NCBI GenBank assembly: GCA_009693785.1 | Contig: SHWP01000007.1 | Location: 1-64,000 of the forward strand | Length of the DNA: 64,000 nt | Direction of reading: 5' to 3' | Source of the DNA: Rhodospirillaceae bacterium | GTDB taxonomy: Bacteria; Pseudomonadota; Alphaproteobacteria; Rhodospirillales; Rhodospirillaceae | Part shown: positions 9,360 through 22,843 of the stretch, piece after piece | How positions within the stretch are numbered: position 1 is the first letter of the stretch | How the letters are laid out: each line of letters begins with the position of its first letter | The notes under the pieces: generated by a model | What the model saw: the letters and a program-made list of their open reading frames with translations, nothing else | What the model was told of the DNA's origin: nothing | Database searches by the model: none | Position numbers and translations under genes: made by a program

Positions 9360-10211
9360 ATGACCTCACCCCCCAAACCCCACCACGTCACCATCGGCAA
9401 CGTCACGGCCGGGAATGATCTGCCCTTCGTGCTGATCGCCGGGCCATGCCAAATGGAAAGCCGCGCCCATGCGCTGGAAGTGGCTTCGGCGCTGAAGGAG
9501 ATGTGCGCCAAGTTGGGCGTGCCGCTTATCTACAAAACCTCGTTCGACAAGGCCAACCGCACCAGCGTAAAGGGCAAACGCGGCATGGGCCTGAAGGACT
9601 CATTGCCCGTCTTCGCCGAGATCAAGTCGAAGTTGGGGGTGCCGACGCTCACTGACGTTCACGAAATCGAACACTGCGCCGTCGCCGCGCAAGCTGTGGA
9701 TGTGCTGCAAATCCCGGCGTTCTTGTGCCGCCAAACCGATTTGTTGTTGGCAGCGGGCAATACTGGCGCCGTGATCAATGTGAAGAAGGGGCAGTTCTTG
9801 GCCCCTTGGGACATGAAGAATGTCGCGGAAAAAGTCGCCTCCACCGGTAACACCAAAATTCTGCTGACGGAACGTGGCGTTTCGTTTGGCTATAACACCC
9901 TGGTCACCGACATGCGTTCAATCCCCGAGATGGCCAAGACAGGCTACCCGATCGTGATGGATGCCACCCACGCAGTGCAGCAGCCGGGAGGGCAGGGCAG
10001 TTCGTCGGGCGGGCAGCGCCAGTTCGCTCCGGTCATCGCCCGTGCCGCCGTTTCCGTGGGCGTTGCGGCGGTGTTCATGGAAACCCACCCCGACCCGGAC
10101 AATGCACCATCCGATGGCCCAAACATGATTCATTTGAAGGACATGCCTGGTGTTCTGAAGATGCTGCTAGAGTTTGATAAGGTGGCCAAAGCAAACCCGG
10201 TCAAGATATAG
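9360..10211 (+). CDS. kdsA: 3-deoxy-8-phosphooctulonate (KDO-8-P) synthase
   Basis: Condenses phosphoenolpyruvate with arabinose 5-phosphate to make KDO-8-phosphate for lipopolysaccharide inner core. The 283-residue TIM-barrel protein shows LIAGPCQMES (about 25-34), YKTSFDKANRTS with substrate-binding Lys/Asn/Arg, TDVHE, QIPAFLCRQTDLL and GGQGSSSGGQR. The LIAGPCQMES cysteine may act as a metal ligand in metal-dependent members, but I cannot decide the class by eye. Position between pyrG and eno is conserved in Alphaproteobacteria. Here the antitoxin precedes it and a hydrolase, a toxin-antitoxin remnant and a PEP-mutase-like gene separate it from eno. Confidence 0.97.
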   Translation: MTSPPKPHHVTIGNVTAGNDLPFVLIAGPCQMESRAHALEVASALKEMCAKLGVPLIYKTSFDKANRTSVKGKRGMGLKDSLPVFAEIKSKLGVPTLTDVHEIEHCAVAAQAVDVLQIPAFLCRQTDLLLAAGNTGAVINVKKGQFLAPWDMKNVAEKVASTGNTKILLTERGVSFGYNTLVTDMRSIPEMAKTGYPIVMDATHAVQQPGGQGSSSGGQRQFAPVIARAAVSVGVAAVFMETHPDPDNAPSDGPNMIHLKDMPGVLKMLLEFDKVAKANPVKI

Positions 10212-10247
10212 CGGCGGCCAGTTTCATCGTACGTCAGGGGCAGTTGC

Positions 10248-11156
10248 ATGGGGTCTTTATCCCGCTTTATTGTTAGCGCGAGCCTTGCCTGCGCCGGGGT
10301 CTCGGCGTCCGCCGCTGACCTGGCATTCACCACAGTAGCAGGTGCGGGTGGCCTTCCGCTCAATGTGGCCGAAACCGGCAAGGCCGATGGCCCGGCTATC
10401 CTGCTCATACACGGCATGGCGATGGGCTATCTCAGCTTCAAGCCGCAGTTTGATTCGGATTTGGCCAAAGATTTTCGCCTCGTGGCGTTTGACCTGCGCG
10501 GCCATGGCAACTCGGGCAAGCCTTGGAAACCCGAGGACGTGCAATCGTCCGACATTTGGGCCGACGATGTGGCTGCTGTTATCAAAGCTAAGGGGCTGAC
10601 AAAGCCGGTCATCGTCGGCTGGTCCTATGGCGGGTTCGTGGCGGCTGATTACATTCGTAAATATGGCACGGCAGAAATCGCCGGGCTCAACCTCGTGGGC
10701 TCTATCGCTGGCCTGGTGCAACAGCCTCCACCTGTGGGCACTATGACCCCGGACGAGATGAAGCGCCGTGCGGCTATGCAAACCTCGGGCAATCTTCTCG
10801 ATAACCTCACCATCGTAGAGGCCACCACCAAGATCTTCGAATTCCCCGGCATGACGCCTGAGTATCGCGCAGAAATGCATGCCATGGGCGTGATGGTGCC
10901 AGCCTATGTACGCCGTGCATTTATCGGGCGTAACCTCGACCACCAAGACGTGACGCCCAAGCTCACTTTGCCTGTCTTAGTGACCATGGGAAGCAACGAC
11001 ATTGCCCAAGCGCCAGACGCTTATGCGCGGCTCAAGGCAGTGCTGCCTATGGCAACGTATTCAGTTTTTGAGAACACCGGCCACTTGCCCTTCGCCCAGA
11101 ACCCCGCGCGGTTTAATAAGGAACTGGCGGAGTTTGTGAGGGCGGCGAACCGGTAA
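10248..11156 (+). CDS. Exported alpha/beta hydrolase
   Basis: A 302-residue alpha/beta-hydrolase-fold enzyme with a Sec signal peptide (MGSLSRFIVSASLACAGVSASA, cut near residue 22). Visible elements are the oxyanion HGMAMGYLSF (about 55-64), DLRGHGNSGKP, the nucleophile elbow GWSYGGF with serine near 126, and the terminal histidine in ENTGHLPFAQNP. It is therefore probably an active periplasmic esterase or related hydrolase; the substrate cannot be told. It begins 36 bases after kdsA and may be read from the same transcript, but it is not part of the usual kdsA neighbourhood and looks like inserted accessory DNA. Confidence 0.88.
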   Translation: MGSLSRFIVSASLACAGVSASAADLAFTTVAGAGGLPLNVAETGKADGPAILLIHGMAMGYLSFKPQFDSDLAKDFRLVAFDLRGHGNSGKPWKPEDVQSSDIWADDVAAVIKAKGLTKPVIVGWSYGGFVAADYIRKYGTAEIAGLNLVGSIAGLVQQPPPVGTMTPDEMKRRAAMQTSGNLLDNLTIVEATTKIFEFPGMTPEYRAEMHAMGVMVPAYVRRAFIGRNLDHQDVTPKLTLPVLVTMGSNDIAQAPDAYARLKAVLPMATYSVFENTGHLPFAQNPARFNKELAEFVRAANR

Positions 11157-11161
11157 TAAAT

Positions 11162-11497
11162 CTAAGCTGCTCTTCGCGTTTGGGTTTTCTTAACCGCACG
11201 AGCCACAGTTCCCGGAGCTTGTTCGATGACCGACAGCAACACGCGCGCAGGTTGATCAGGAACAGCGCGACCCTGTTCCCATTGCTCGACGGTCCGCTTG
11301 CTCAGGCCGAAGCGGGCAGCAAATTCGGTTTGTGATAAGGCATGCTTCTTGCGGATTGCCTTCACGTCGGGAACCCAAACGACATAGCGCCTCCCGCCCG
11401 GCGGGTTCTCGCCACGCATATCGGCCAGCGCCCATTGCAAGCCTTCAATAATTTCTTTTCCAAGATCGCGCTTTTTTGGTGATGGCATTTTCTTCAC
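11162..11497 (-). CDS. XRE-family antitoxin/transcription regulator
   Basis: A 111-residue DNA-binding protein. The N-terminal 45 residues are a linker ending VVWVPDVKAIRKKHALSQTE; the helix-turn-helix core follows (SQTEFAARFGLSKRTVEQWEQG, about 62-83). This layout is typical of antitoxins paired with RelE/HigB-type toxins. Its start lies two bases after the stop of the frameshifted toxin ORF, giving the toxin-first order of higBA-like modules. The protein looks complete, so the antitoxin has outlived its toxin. An ATACG-N7-CGTAT palindrome upstream of the toxin gene is its plausible operator. It converges with the hydrolase gene, five bases away. Confidence 0.88.
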   Translation of the reverse strand: MKKMPSPKKRDLGKEIIEGLQWALADMRGENPPGGRRYVVWVPDVKAIRKKHALSQTEFAARFGLSKRTVEQWEQGRAVPDQPARVLLSVIEQAPGTVARAVKKTQTRRAA

Positions 11498-11499
11498 TC

Positions 11500-11852
11500 C
11501 TACCGAACTGATTTTATTTCGGCTTTGATCTGCTTGCTCAAAGGGCGCATTTGCGACTTTTGTTTTTCTGTTAGATTCTCAGTTTCTGACTTTGCGTAGG
11601 CAGTAATTAGAACAATCGGCACGGAGTCATCATGGAAGTAGTAAATGACACGGGCACCGCCGCGCTTGCCACGCCCCGGTATTTGCATCGTACTTTTCGC
11701 ACGCCGCCTGTTCCTGGAATTAACGCTCCTGCTGTAGGCGATTGCGCTATAAAGTCCACAAAGGCCGCATAGATCTCCCGTGACCAATGCGCATCAGCCC
11801 AAGCTGAAAAACCTGGGGCTTCACGCACCGCAACAGGAACTTTCTTCATCAT
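11500..11852 (-). pseudogene. RelE/HigB-type toxin gene with a one-base frameshift
   Basis: Two overlapping frames each hold half of one toxin. The first (from 11852) reads through VDFIAQSPTAGALIPGTGG and VRKVR; the second continues QIPGRGKRGGARVIYYFHDD and runs to 11500. Toxins of this family carry GTGGVRKxRW followed by PGRGKxGGxRVIYY, so the reading is restored by adding one base to the TG just after the CGA arginine codon, near 11686. No slippery run is present, so programmed frameshifting is unlikely; loss of one base or a sequence error are the alternatives. The intact product would be about 116 residues, normal for the family. The antitoxin follows two bases downstream. Confidence 0.88.
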
Positions 11853-11858
11853 CGGGCT

Positions 11859-11875
11859 ATACGTTAATTGCGTAT
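11859..11875. promoter_or_regulatory. Candidate toxin-antitoxin operator palindrome
   Basis: ATACG-TTAATTG-CGTAT is a perfect 5-bp inverted repeat in 17 bases, ending seven bases before the start of the broken toxin gene on the minus strand. Antitoxins with an XRE fold usually repress their own operon through such a site over the promoter. Binding is inference; only the symmetry and position are seen. Confidence 0.45.
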
Positions 11876-11973
11876 GCTTATCAAGTCGAGGATAGGGTAG
11901 TGGGCTTGACCCCGCGCATACTTTATCAGATCAAACACTCAATCTTTTAAGCAAGGTGATATCCCGCCCTACC

Positions 11974-16315
<4,342 letters not shown>

Positions 16316-16442
16316 GGCGAGGCCTTTGGCTGAATTCGGAGTTGCGCCCCATCTTAAACCTTTTGCAGGTGTCGAGGAGGGGCTGTTTTTCGCACCGCCT
16401 TTATTGTACAATAGTGCACGACACGAACCAGGAGGGCCCTCC

Positions 16443-17615
16443 ATGCTGATCAAACGCCGCTCATTGTTATCGGCTTCTGCCGCCGCAACATCGTATTTCA
16501 TGGCCAAAGCCGCCAGCGCTGGTAGCTTCAAAGGTGATGTAGAGCTACGCGGCACCATCGGCCGGCTTGAGCGGATTGGGTCGCTGGAACTGGAAAGTCA
16601 GCAAGATTTTCTCACCAACTTCCGTGGCTGGGTGAACAACGATTTCCGCCAAGCCGCACAACAACGCGCAGGCGATATCGCGCTCGCGGCAGGCCTGGAC
16701 CCCACCTCGGCGGTTGATTATCAGGTGGCCGCCAAACTGTTCGAGAAAGACCCGGTTATCGCCGGTTATGTGCGGACGTGGGTGTCGAACCAGTTGCAGA
16801 CCTGGGGGACGATCCAAGATTTCTTCCACTCTAACGCCGATCAATATTATTCGGAAATGGATGCGGCCGATAAATTAGGCCCGGGCAAGCTAGAGTGGGA
16901 CGGGAAAATGGAAATTCCCGACTACACCAAGCATGAAATTCACATTCAACCTGGTGGTTACGTCGGCGACCCGTTCGCGGGCTACATCAATTTCTATGGA
17001 GTGAACAATTTCTACGCTGGCAAGAACTTCCAAGACGAAGCGCAGTACGCCATCGCCAAGGCGGTCATCCCGCCCAAGGACGGCAAGGTGAAGCGCATTC
17101 TTGATATCGGCAGCGCTACAGGCCGTTTAACCTTGCAAATGAAAGAACGTTTCCCAGATGCCGAGGTTTGGGGCGTCGACGTGGGCGCGCCGATGGTGCG
17201 TTACGCTCACGTGCGTGCGCTCGACCTTGGGATTAACGTCAACTATGCGCAGCGGTTGGCTGAAGACACCAAGTTCCCGGATGGATATTTTGACTTAGTC
17301 GTGTCCTACATCCTGTTCCACGAAGTCACGGCTGAGGCCTCGAAGAAGATCATTTCCGAAGCGCACCGCGTGCTGCGTCCGGGTGGCGTGTTCTACCCCG
17401 TCGATTTCCCGACGGGTAAACAGCAGTCGGTCATGACGGCATACAATGCGTTCTCGGTTTGGTGGGATCACCGCTGGAATTGCGAAGTCTGGGCGCTGGA
17501 GTATCGCGCCATGGCCTTTGCCGATGAAATGGCCAAACGGGGTTTCGCGGTGGACGAAAACATTCCGCAAGCACGCCGCGGCCATGGCAAATTGATGGGC
17601 ACCAAGATCACCTGA
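16443..17615 (+). CDS. Class I SAM-dependent methyltransferase with export-type N-terminus
   Basis: A 390-residue protein from the ATG at 16443, which has a strong ribosome site (CCAGGAGGG). The N-terminus MLIKRRSLLSASAAATSYF resembles a Tat signal (twin Arg, then an Ala-rich hydrophobic run). Residues about 30-215 form an unassigned helical region. A Rossmann methyltransferase domain follows, with motif I LDIGSATGRLTLQM, then AEVWGVDVGAPM, FDLVVSYILFHEV and HRVLRPGGVFYPVDF. The SAM-binding motifs look intact. A secreted methyltransferase would lack its cofactor unless folded first, which Tat export would allow; alternatively the N-terminus is an uncleaved anchor. It is divergent from the molybdopterin enzyme and nine bases ahead of the next gene. 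Confidence 0.82.
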   Translation: MLIKRRSLLSASAAATSYFMAKAASAGSFKGDVELRGTIGRLERIGSLELESQQDFLTNFRGWVNNDFRQAAQQRAGDIALAAGLDPTSAVDYQVAAKLFEKDPVIAGYVRTWVSNQLQTWGTIQDFFHSNADQYYSEMDAADKLGPGKLEWDGKMEIPDYTKHEIHIQPGGYVGDPFAGYINFYGVNNFYAGKNFQDEAQYAIAKAVIPPKDGKVKRILDIGSATGRLTLQMKERFPDAEVWGVDVGAPMVRYAHVRALDLGINVNYAQRLAEDTKFPDGYFDLVVSYILFHEVTAEASKKIISEAHRVLRPGGVFYPVDFPTGKQQSVMTAYNAFSVWWDHRWNCEVWALEYRAMAFADEMAKRGFAVDENIPQARRGHGKLMGTKIT

Positions 17616-17624
17616 TTTACCGCC

Positions 17625-18407
17625 ATGATTGCCCGCCGCAACGCGCTTAGCCTTTCAATCGCGGCACTGGCATCACGAACAAGCACCGCCCAAGATTTGG
17701 GCGGCGTTCTTGTTTTTGGGGCCAGCGGCGGGTCGGGCTCGGAGTTCATCAAACACTTACCAAAAGATGCTGAAGTCACAGCCTTCGTGCGCCCAACTTC
17801 GAAGCGGGAGCGGCTCGCGGGGCTCGATGTTGATTACGTGACGGGCAATGTACTCAACGAGGGTGATGTTGCGCAGGCTTTTAAGTCTGGACCTTTTCGC
17901 ACCGTGTTCATTGGACTCCAAAACCGCTCCAATGAGCCAAGCCCCTATGTGGGCGCCATGCTAAACATCACAAAGTACGCCAAAGCCAGTGGCGTGGAGC
18001 AGATTCTGTGGATCGGACAAGTGGGAGCATCGGCAGTACCAATTGAAAAAGCGGACTACCCCGATATCAATTTCGAGCTTTTCGACGACACTTTGAAAGA
18101 GATTGGCGAGGCCGAGAAAATACTCGTCGAGAGCGGAGTGCCCTATACCGTTATTCGGGTTGGCGCATTGATGGTCGAGCGCGACAGGGCGCCGATCGCT
18201 GAGACAGGCAGGGGTTATTTGGTCGACAATCTCAAGATCATGGGGCCGATCACCCATGGAGATCTTGGCCGGTTGGCCGCTGAGTGCGTGGGCCAAGCAC
18301 GTTGCATGAATAAAGTTTTTCATGCCACTGATGACACGTTGGCCACACCTTACAAGCGGTGGCGCTGCCGCCGCTTCGCAACACCCGCCACAATCGACGC
18401 CTGTTGA
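17625..18407 (+). CDS. NAD(P)-binding atypical SDR with signal-like N-terminus
   Basis: A 260-residue Rossmann-fold protein of the NmrA/atypical-SDR type. The nucleotide-binding loop is VLVFGASGGSGSEFIKHL (about 28-45), followed by AFVRPTSKRERLAG, VDYVTGNVLNEGDV and SGVPYTVIRVGALM. The N-terminal 22 residues, MIARRNALSLSIAALASRTS, look like a twin-arginine signal, as in the methyltransferase nine bases upstream; the two are probably one operon. The C-terminus ends in an Arg/Cys-rich tail after NKVFHATDD, which may reflect a late frameshift. The function is unknown; the family includes reductases and redox sensors without catalysis. Confidence 0.78.
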   Translation: MIARRNALSLSIAALASRTSTAQDLGGVLVFGASGGSGSEFIKHLPKDAEVTAFVRPTSKRERLAGLDVDYVTGNVLNEGDVAQAFKSGPFRTVFIGLQNRSNEPSPYVGAMLNITKYAKASGVEQILWIGQVGASAVPIEKADYPDINFELFDDTLKEIGEAEKILVESGVPYTVIRVGALMVERDRAPIAETGRGYLVDNLKIMGPITHGDLGRLAAECVGQARCMNKVFHATDDTLATPYKRWRCRRFATPATIDAC

Positions 18408-18532
18408 ACGTCTGAAGATTTCGTAAACACGCGCTGTAATAAATTCGCGCCGCAGTATTGCACTGACTCTTGACCGCACGACTCGAGCATGATTCAATGA
18501 ATCATCTCGGACGTGGGGCGAGGGGCATCGTC

Positions 18533-18844
18533 GTGAGACAAGAGTTTAGCCGTAAGGCGCGTCAGGTCCTCGGTCCTCTGATGGGGGCCGCTGTGATGGT
18601 CTACTTTGGATATCACGCGGTTCAGGGCGACCGGGGTCTGATTGCCTGGTGGAATCTTCGCTTCGAGATCGAACGCGCCGCAACGGCGCTGGCAGACGTC
18701 ACAGCTGAAAAAAAATCCATCGAACATCGCGTGGCGTTGTTACGCCCCGAGAGTCTCGATCGCGATATGCTCGAAGAACGTGCGCGCATCATGCTGGGCG
18801 CCGTTTCCCCCGACGACATTATCATCCCGGAATCGACGTTCTAA
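18533..18844 (+). CDS. ftsB: Septum formation initiator FtsB/DivIC family
   Basis: A bitopic inner-membrane division protein that joins FtsL and FtsQ to regulate septal peptidoglycan synthesis. The 103-residue product from GTG at 18533 has a short cytoplasmic tail, one membrane helix (VLGPLMGAAVMVYFGYHAVQ), the GLIAWWNLRFEIERAATAL stretch and a coiled coil, ending in ARIMLGAVSPDDIIIP. The GTG was chosen because GCGAGGGGC lies at the right distance; an ATG at 18497 would add 12 residues. Position before pdhA is conserved in Alphaproteobacteria; eno, the usual upstream neighbour, is 4.4 kb away here because of an accessory block. Confidence 0.9.
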   Translation: MRQEFSRKARQVLGPLMGAAVMVYFGYHAVQGDRGLIAWWNLRFEIERAATALADVTAEKKSIEHRVALLRPESLDRDMLEERARIMLGAVSPDDIIIPESTF

Positions 18845-19218
18845 AGTCTGCGACTCATTGCGGTTGGAATACCGATTCTCTCATTTTACATTCTCAGCTA
18901 TATAAAATACGGGAATCTTCACGCCTGTGACGTGAAATTTTACGTCTTTGATGGCTGCTTGGTCGTAACTTCTGCAAGCAAAAGCAGTTTTAAGGGCCTC
19001 GGAGTTGCGCAGTGTTGCAGCGCACTCTCAAAGAACTGCTGTATATCAGCGGGTTAGCAAGATGCCGAATTGTGCATTGCAAAACAAAGACTTAACCAAG
19101 CTTTAGCTTGCTGGCGCGCAATTTCATTGCGATATAACCCGAGACTGCGGTCCAAGGTGGTGTGTCCTTGGCGATCCGCGCCGACAACAACCAATAAAGA
19201 CGCACAAGGAGAGGGGCC
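18845..19218 (+). promoter_or_regulatory. 374-base leader/promoter region of the pyruvate dehydrogenase operon
   Basis: No credible gene lies here. Two symmetric elements are visible. GACGTGAAATTTTACGTC at 18929-18946 is an 18-bp palindrome with one mismatched pair and is a good operator candidate. CCAAGG at 19152-19157 and CCTTGG at 19166-19171 form a 6-bp stem with an 8-base loop 50 bases before the pdhA start. A strong ribosome site (AAGGAGAGGGG) precedes the ATG. The region is the logical place for control of the following operon; I cannot place the transcription start. Confidence 0.5.
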
Positions 19219-20223
19219 ATGGCCACCAAACGGGGGAGCACGAAAGCTTCCAACGCGTCTGTCGAATCCAAGACGCTCATTCAATTCTATCGCGACATGC
19301 TGCTGATCCGCCGGTTCGAAGAACGCGCAGGACAGCTCTATGGCATGGGCCTGATCGGCGGCTTCTGCCACCTCTATATCGGCCAAGAAGCCGTGGTGGT
19401 TGGGCTGCAAGCTTGCGCCAAGAAGGGCGACAGTGTGATCACCAGCTACCGCGATCACGGACACATGCTGGCCTGTGGCATGGACCCCAAAGGCGTCATG
19501 GCCGAATTAACGGGCCGGGCTGGGGGCTATTCCAAGGGTAAGGGCGGCTCGATGCATATGTTTAGCCGCGAGACTGGCTTTTATGGCGGACACGGCATCG
19601 TCGGTGCGCAAGTTCCCATCGGTACGGGACTAGCATTCGCACACAAGTACAAGAATGACGGCGGAATAAGCTTCTCGTATTTCGGTGATGGTGCGGCCAA
19701 TCAGGGCCAGATTTATGAGTCATTCAACATGGCGGCGCTGTGGAAGCTGCCGGCCATCTACGTCATCGAAAATAACAAGTACGGCATGGGCACTTCGGTG
19801 CAACGCGCGTCGGCCTCGCCAGAATTGGCTAAACGCGGTGAACCCTTTGGCATGAAGACCATGAGCATCGACGGCATGAGCGTGATCGCCGTCTATGAAG
19901 CCGGGCAAGAAGCCACCGCCCATGTGCGCGCTGGCAAAGGCCCCGTGCTGATGGAAGTCAACACCTACCGCTATCGTGGCCATTCCATGTCGGACCCGGC
20001 CAAGTACCGCACCAAGGAAGAACTGCAAAAGATGCGCGAGCAGTTCGACCCCATCGACCGGCTGCGCGCGCACTTGATCGAGATGAAGGCCATCGACGAG
20101 GAAACGCTGAAGGCCATCGACAAAGAGATCAAGGACATTGTCACCGAGGCCGCCGAGTTCTCGCAAACGAGCCCTGAGCCCGATCCGTCCGAGCTGTGGA
20201 CCGACATTTTGGTCGCGGCCTGA
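19219..20223 (+). CDS. pdhA: Pyruvate dehydrogenase E1 component, alpha subunit
   Basis: With PdhB it decarboxylates pyruvate on thiamine diphosphate and acetylates the lipoyl group. The 334-residue protein carries the ThDP signature GDGAANQG (156-163) to NN (185-186), the loop [11 protein letters not shown] and [21 protein letters not shown], and the [19 protein letters not shown] segment equivalent to the phosphorylation loop of mitochondrial E1-alpha. This heterotetrameric E1 form, rather than the E. coli AceE homodimer, is the alphaproteobacterial type. The start follows AAGGAGAGG. pdhB begins 10 bases downstream. Confidence 0.97.
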   Translation: MATKRGSTKASNASVESKTLIQFYRDMLLIRRFEERAGQLYGMGLIGGFCHLYIGQEAVVVGLQACAKKGDSVITSYRDHGHMLACGMDPKGVMAELTGRAGGYSKGKGGSMHMFSRETGFYGGHGIVGAQVPIGTGLAFAHKYKNDGGISFSYFGDGAANQGQIYESFNMAALWKLPAIYVIENNKYGMGTSVQRASASPELAKRGEPFGMKTMSIDGMSVIAVYEAGQEATAHVRAGKGPVLMEVNTYRYRGHSMSDPAKYRTKEELQKMREQFDPIDRLRAHLIEMKAIDEETLKAIDKEIKDIVTEAAEFSQTSPEPDPSELWTDILVAA

Positions 20224-20233
20224 GGGTATAGAC

Positions 20234-21586
20234 ATGACCATTCAAATTTTGATGCCGGCCCTGTCGCCGACCATGACCGAAGGCAAACTGGCTAAATGGC
20301 TGGTGAAAGAGGGCGATAAAATCTCGTCGGGTAAAATCCTTGCCGAGATCGAAACCGACAAAGCCACCATGGAACTTGAAGCCATCGACGATGGTATCGT
20401 GGGTAGGCTTTTGGTCAGCGAAGGCACCGAGGGCGTGGCCGTCAATCACCCCATCGCGGTGTTGTTGGAAGAGGGCGAAAGCTCATCGTCAATTAAAGCA
20501 GCCATCGCTACCCCCGTTTCAGTGCCCGTCCAGGCCAAAGCCGCGGCATCAGCTGCGCCCGCAGCGCCGATTGCCGCATCGGCTCCCGAAACCGAGTATT
20601 CCAAATTCAAGACCCAAACCGTGCGCGAGGCCTTGCGCGACGCGATGGCCGAAGAAATGCGCCGCGATGGCAATGTGTTCCTGATGGGCGAGGAAGTCGC
20701 CGAATATCAGGGCGCCTACAAGATTAGCCAGGGCTTGTTGGATGAATTTGGCGCCAAGCGCGTGATCGATACGCCGATCACCGAGCATGGCTTTGCTGGC
20801 TTAAGCGTGGGTGCAGCCTTCGGCGGGTTGCGCCCCATCGTCGAGTTCATGACCTTCAATTTTGCCATGCAGGCCATGGATCACATCATCAACTCAGCGG
20901 CTAAAACGCTTTATATGTCGGGAGGGCAAATGGGCTGCCCGGTTGTGTTCCGTGGGCCTAACGGCGCGGCCGCCCGCGTGGGTGCGCAGCACTCACAATG
21001 TTATGCGTCGTGGTATGCGCATATTCCGGGCTTGAAGGTTTTAGCACCTTGGTCTGCGGCCGACGCTAAAGGTTTACTCAAGGCTGCGATCCGCGATCCG
21101 AACCCCGTCATTTTCCTCGAAAACGAGATTCTCTACGGCCAAAGCTTCCAAGTGCCCGACGCCGATGACTTTGTACTTCCCATCGGCAAAGCCAAGATTG
21201 AACGGGCTGGAAGCCATGTCACCATCGTTGCGTTCTCGATCATGGTGGGCAAGGCCCTGCAAGCCGCAGAAGAGCTAGCAAAAGAAGGCATCGAGGCCGA
21301 GGTGATTAATTTGCGCTCGATCCGTCCTCTCGACACTGAAACCATTGTGCGTTCTGTCCAAAAAACCAACCGCTGCGTGACAGTGGAGGAAGGCTGGGCC
21401 ATGTCGGGCATCGGTTGCGAAATCGGTGCACAGATCATGGAGCACGCCTTCGACTACCTCGATGCGCCCGTGGCGCGCGTCGCGGGCAAAGATGTACCCA
21501 TGCCCTACGCTGCCAATCTGGAAGCGCTGGCGTTGCCGCAAATCGCCGATATCGTGGCGGCGGCAAAATCGGTTTGCTACCGGTAA
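20234..21586 (+). CDS. pdhB: Pyruvate dehydrogenase E1 beta subunit with N-terminal lipoyl domain
   Basis: A fusion of a lipoyl domain (residues 1-78, lipoylated lysine K43 in [11 protein letters not shown]), an Ala/Pro-rich linker (about 90-122) and the E1-beta catalytic domain (about 128-450: [53 protein letters not shown]). Such a lipoyl-bearing E1-beta is known from Alphaproteobacteria. The ATG at 20234 gives the canonical [20 protein letters not shown]; an upstream extension to 20138 would overlap pdhA and is rejected. The lipoyl domain is nearly the same as that of PdhC, with long shared peptides, so the two may recombine or be lipoylated alike. Confidence 0.97.
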   Translation: MTIQILMPALSPTMTEGKLAKWLVKEGDKISSGKILAEIETDKATMELEAIDDGIVGRLLVSEGTEGVAVNHPIAVLLEEGESSSSIKAAIATPVSVPVQAKAAASAAPAAPIAASAPETEYSKFKTQTVREALRDAMAEEMRRDGNVFLMGEEVAEYQGAYKISQGLLDEFGAKRVIDTPITEHGFAGLSVGAAFGGLRPIVEFMTFNFAMQAMDHIINSAAKTLYMSGGQMGCPVVFRGPNGAAARVGAQHSQCYASWYAHIPGLKVLAPWSAADAKGLLKAAIRDPNPVIFLENEILYGQSFQVPDADDFVLPIGKAKIERAGSHVTIVAFSIMVGKALQAAEELAKEGIEAEVINLRSIRPLDTETIVRSVQKTNRCVTVEEGWAMSGIGCEIGAQIMEHAFDYLDAPVARVAGKDVPMPYAANLEALALPQIADIVAAAKSVCYR

Positions 21587-21604
21587 GCGGGAAGGAATTC
21601 GACC

Positions 21605-22843
21605 ATGCCGATTGAAATACTCATGCCCGCGCTGTCGCCCACCATGACCGAGGGCAAACTCGCCAAGTGGCTGAAAAAAGAAGGCGACAAGGTGAAAAGC
21701 GGCGACATCATCGCCGAGATTGAAACCGACAAGGCGACGATGGAGTTCGAAGCCGTTGATGAGGGCAGCATTGGGAAAATTCTGATCCCCGAAGGCACCG
21801 AGGGCGTGGCCGTCAACAAACCTATCGCGATCTTGCTAGAAGAGGGCGAGAACATGAGCATGGTCAAAGCAGCCCCGGTTGCGGCCAAAGCAACGGCAGC
21901 GGCTCCGGTTGCATCAGCTCCGGTTGCTGCTCCTCAAGTGTCGCCCATGGCAAAAGTCGCTGACCGGATATTCGCAAGCCCCTTGGCCAAGCGCATGGCC
22001 GCCAACATTGGTATCGACCTTGGCGCCGTTAAAGGCAGCGGGCCCCACGGACGCATCGTCAAAGCCGATGTCGAGTCTGCAATGGCCGGTGGAACAGCTC
22101 AACGCACGGCACCCGCGCCACGTGCCGTGCCGTCAGGGCCGGTGCCAGATTTCGGCCAGCCCTTTACGGCGGTGCCCAATTCCTCGGTGCGTAAAATTAT
22201 CGCCAAGCGCCTGTTGGAAGCCAAGCAGACCATTCCGCATTTCTATCTGACAGTGGAATGCAACATCGACGAGTTGTTGAAGCTGCGCGCTCAACTCAAT
22301 GGCCGGGCAGGGGCCAATTACAAGCTCTCGGTCAACGATTTTGTGATCAAGGCCGCAGCCATGGCGCTACGCAAAGTGCCTGCCGCCAACGCGACTTGGA
22401 CCGATGAAGCCATCCGCCGCTATGACAACGTTGACATTTCGGTGGCCGTGGCCACACCCGACGGATTGATCACGCCCATCATCCGCCAGGCTGACAAAAA
22501 GGGCCTCGCGGTCATTTCGAACGAGATGAAGGATTTGGCAACGCGCGCCAAGGACAAGAAACTCAAGCCCGAAGAATTTCAGGGCGGCGGGTTCTCGATT
22601 TCCAATCTGGGCATGTTCGGCATCAAAGAATTCTCGGCGATCATCAACCCCCCGCAAAGTTGCATATTGGCGGTGGGCAAGGGTGAGCAACGCCCCATCG
22701 TGAAGAATGGCGCGATTGCCATCGCTAATATGATGAACTGCACGTTGTCGGTCGATCACCGCTCGGTCGATGGTGCGGTGGGCGCGGAATTCATGCAGGC
22801 CTTCCAGTCCATCGTCGAAGACCCGCTGCAGATATTGTTGTGA
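21605..22843 (+). CDS. pdhC: Dihydrolipoyl acetyltransferase (PDH E2)
   Basis: Core of the pyruvate dehydrogenase complex; transfers acetyl from lipoamide to CoA. The 412 residues comprise one lipoyl domain (1-78, K43 in [11 protein letters not shown]), a linker, a peripheral subunit-binding domain (about 118-155, [20 protein letters not shown] followed by GSGPHGRI), a second linker and the catalytic domain with DHRSVDGA near residue 385. The ribosome site GGAAGG lies about six bases before the start. Its stop overlaps the GTG start of a GNAT gene (GTGA), so the two are translationally coupled. Confidence 0.98.
   Translation: MPIEILMPALSPTMTEGKLAKWLKKEGDKVKSGDIIAEIETDKATMEFEAVDEGSIGKILIPEGTEGVAVNKPIAILLEEGENMSMVKAAPVAAKATAAAPVASAPVAAPQVSPMAKVADRIFASPLAKRMAANIGIDLGAVKGSGPHGRIVKADVESAMAGGTAQRTAPAPRAVPSGPVPDFGQPFTAVPNSSVRKIIAKRLLEAKQTIPHFYLTVECNIDELLKLRAQLNGRAGANYKLSVNDFVIKAAAMALRKVPAANATWTDEAIRRYDNVDISVAVATPDGLITPIIRQADKKGLAVISNEMKDLATRAKDKKLKPEEFQGGGFSISNLGMFGIKEFSAIINPPQSCILAVGKGEQRPIVKNGAIAIANMMNCTLSVDHRSVDGAVGAEFMQAFQSIVEDPLQILL

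Noticed and set aside
11500-11852. Programmed ribosomal frameshift in the RelE-type toxin
   Set aside because: No slippery heptamer, homopolymer or obvious downstream structure is present at the join near 11686, so a mutation or sequence error is simpler.
20340-20684. Additional open frame inside pdhB
   Set aside because: Arg/Ser/Pro-rich translation, typical of a shifted frame of a high-G+C gene; pdhB explains the region fully.
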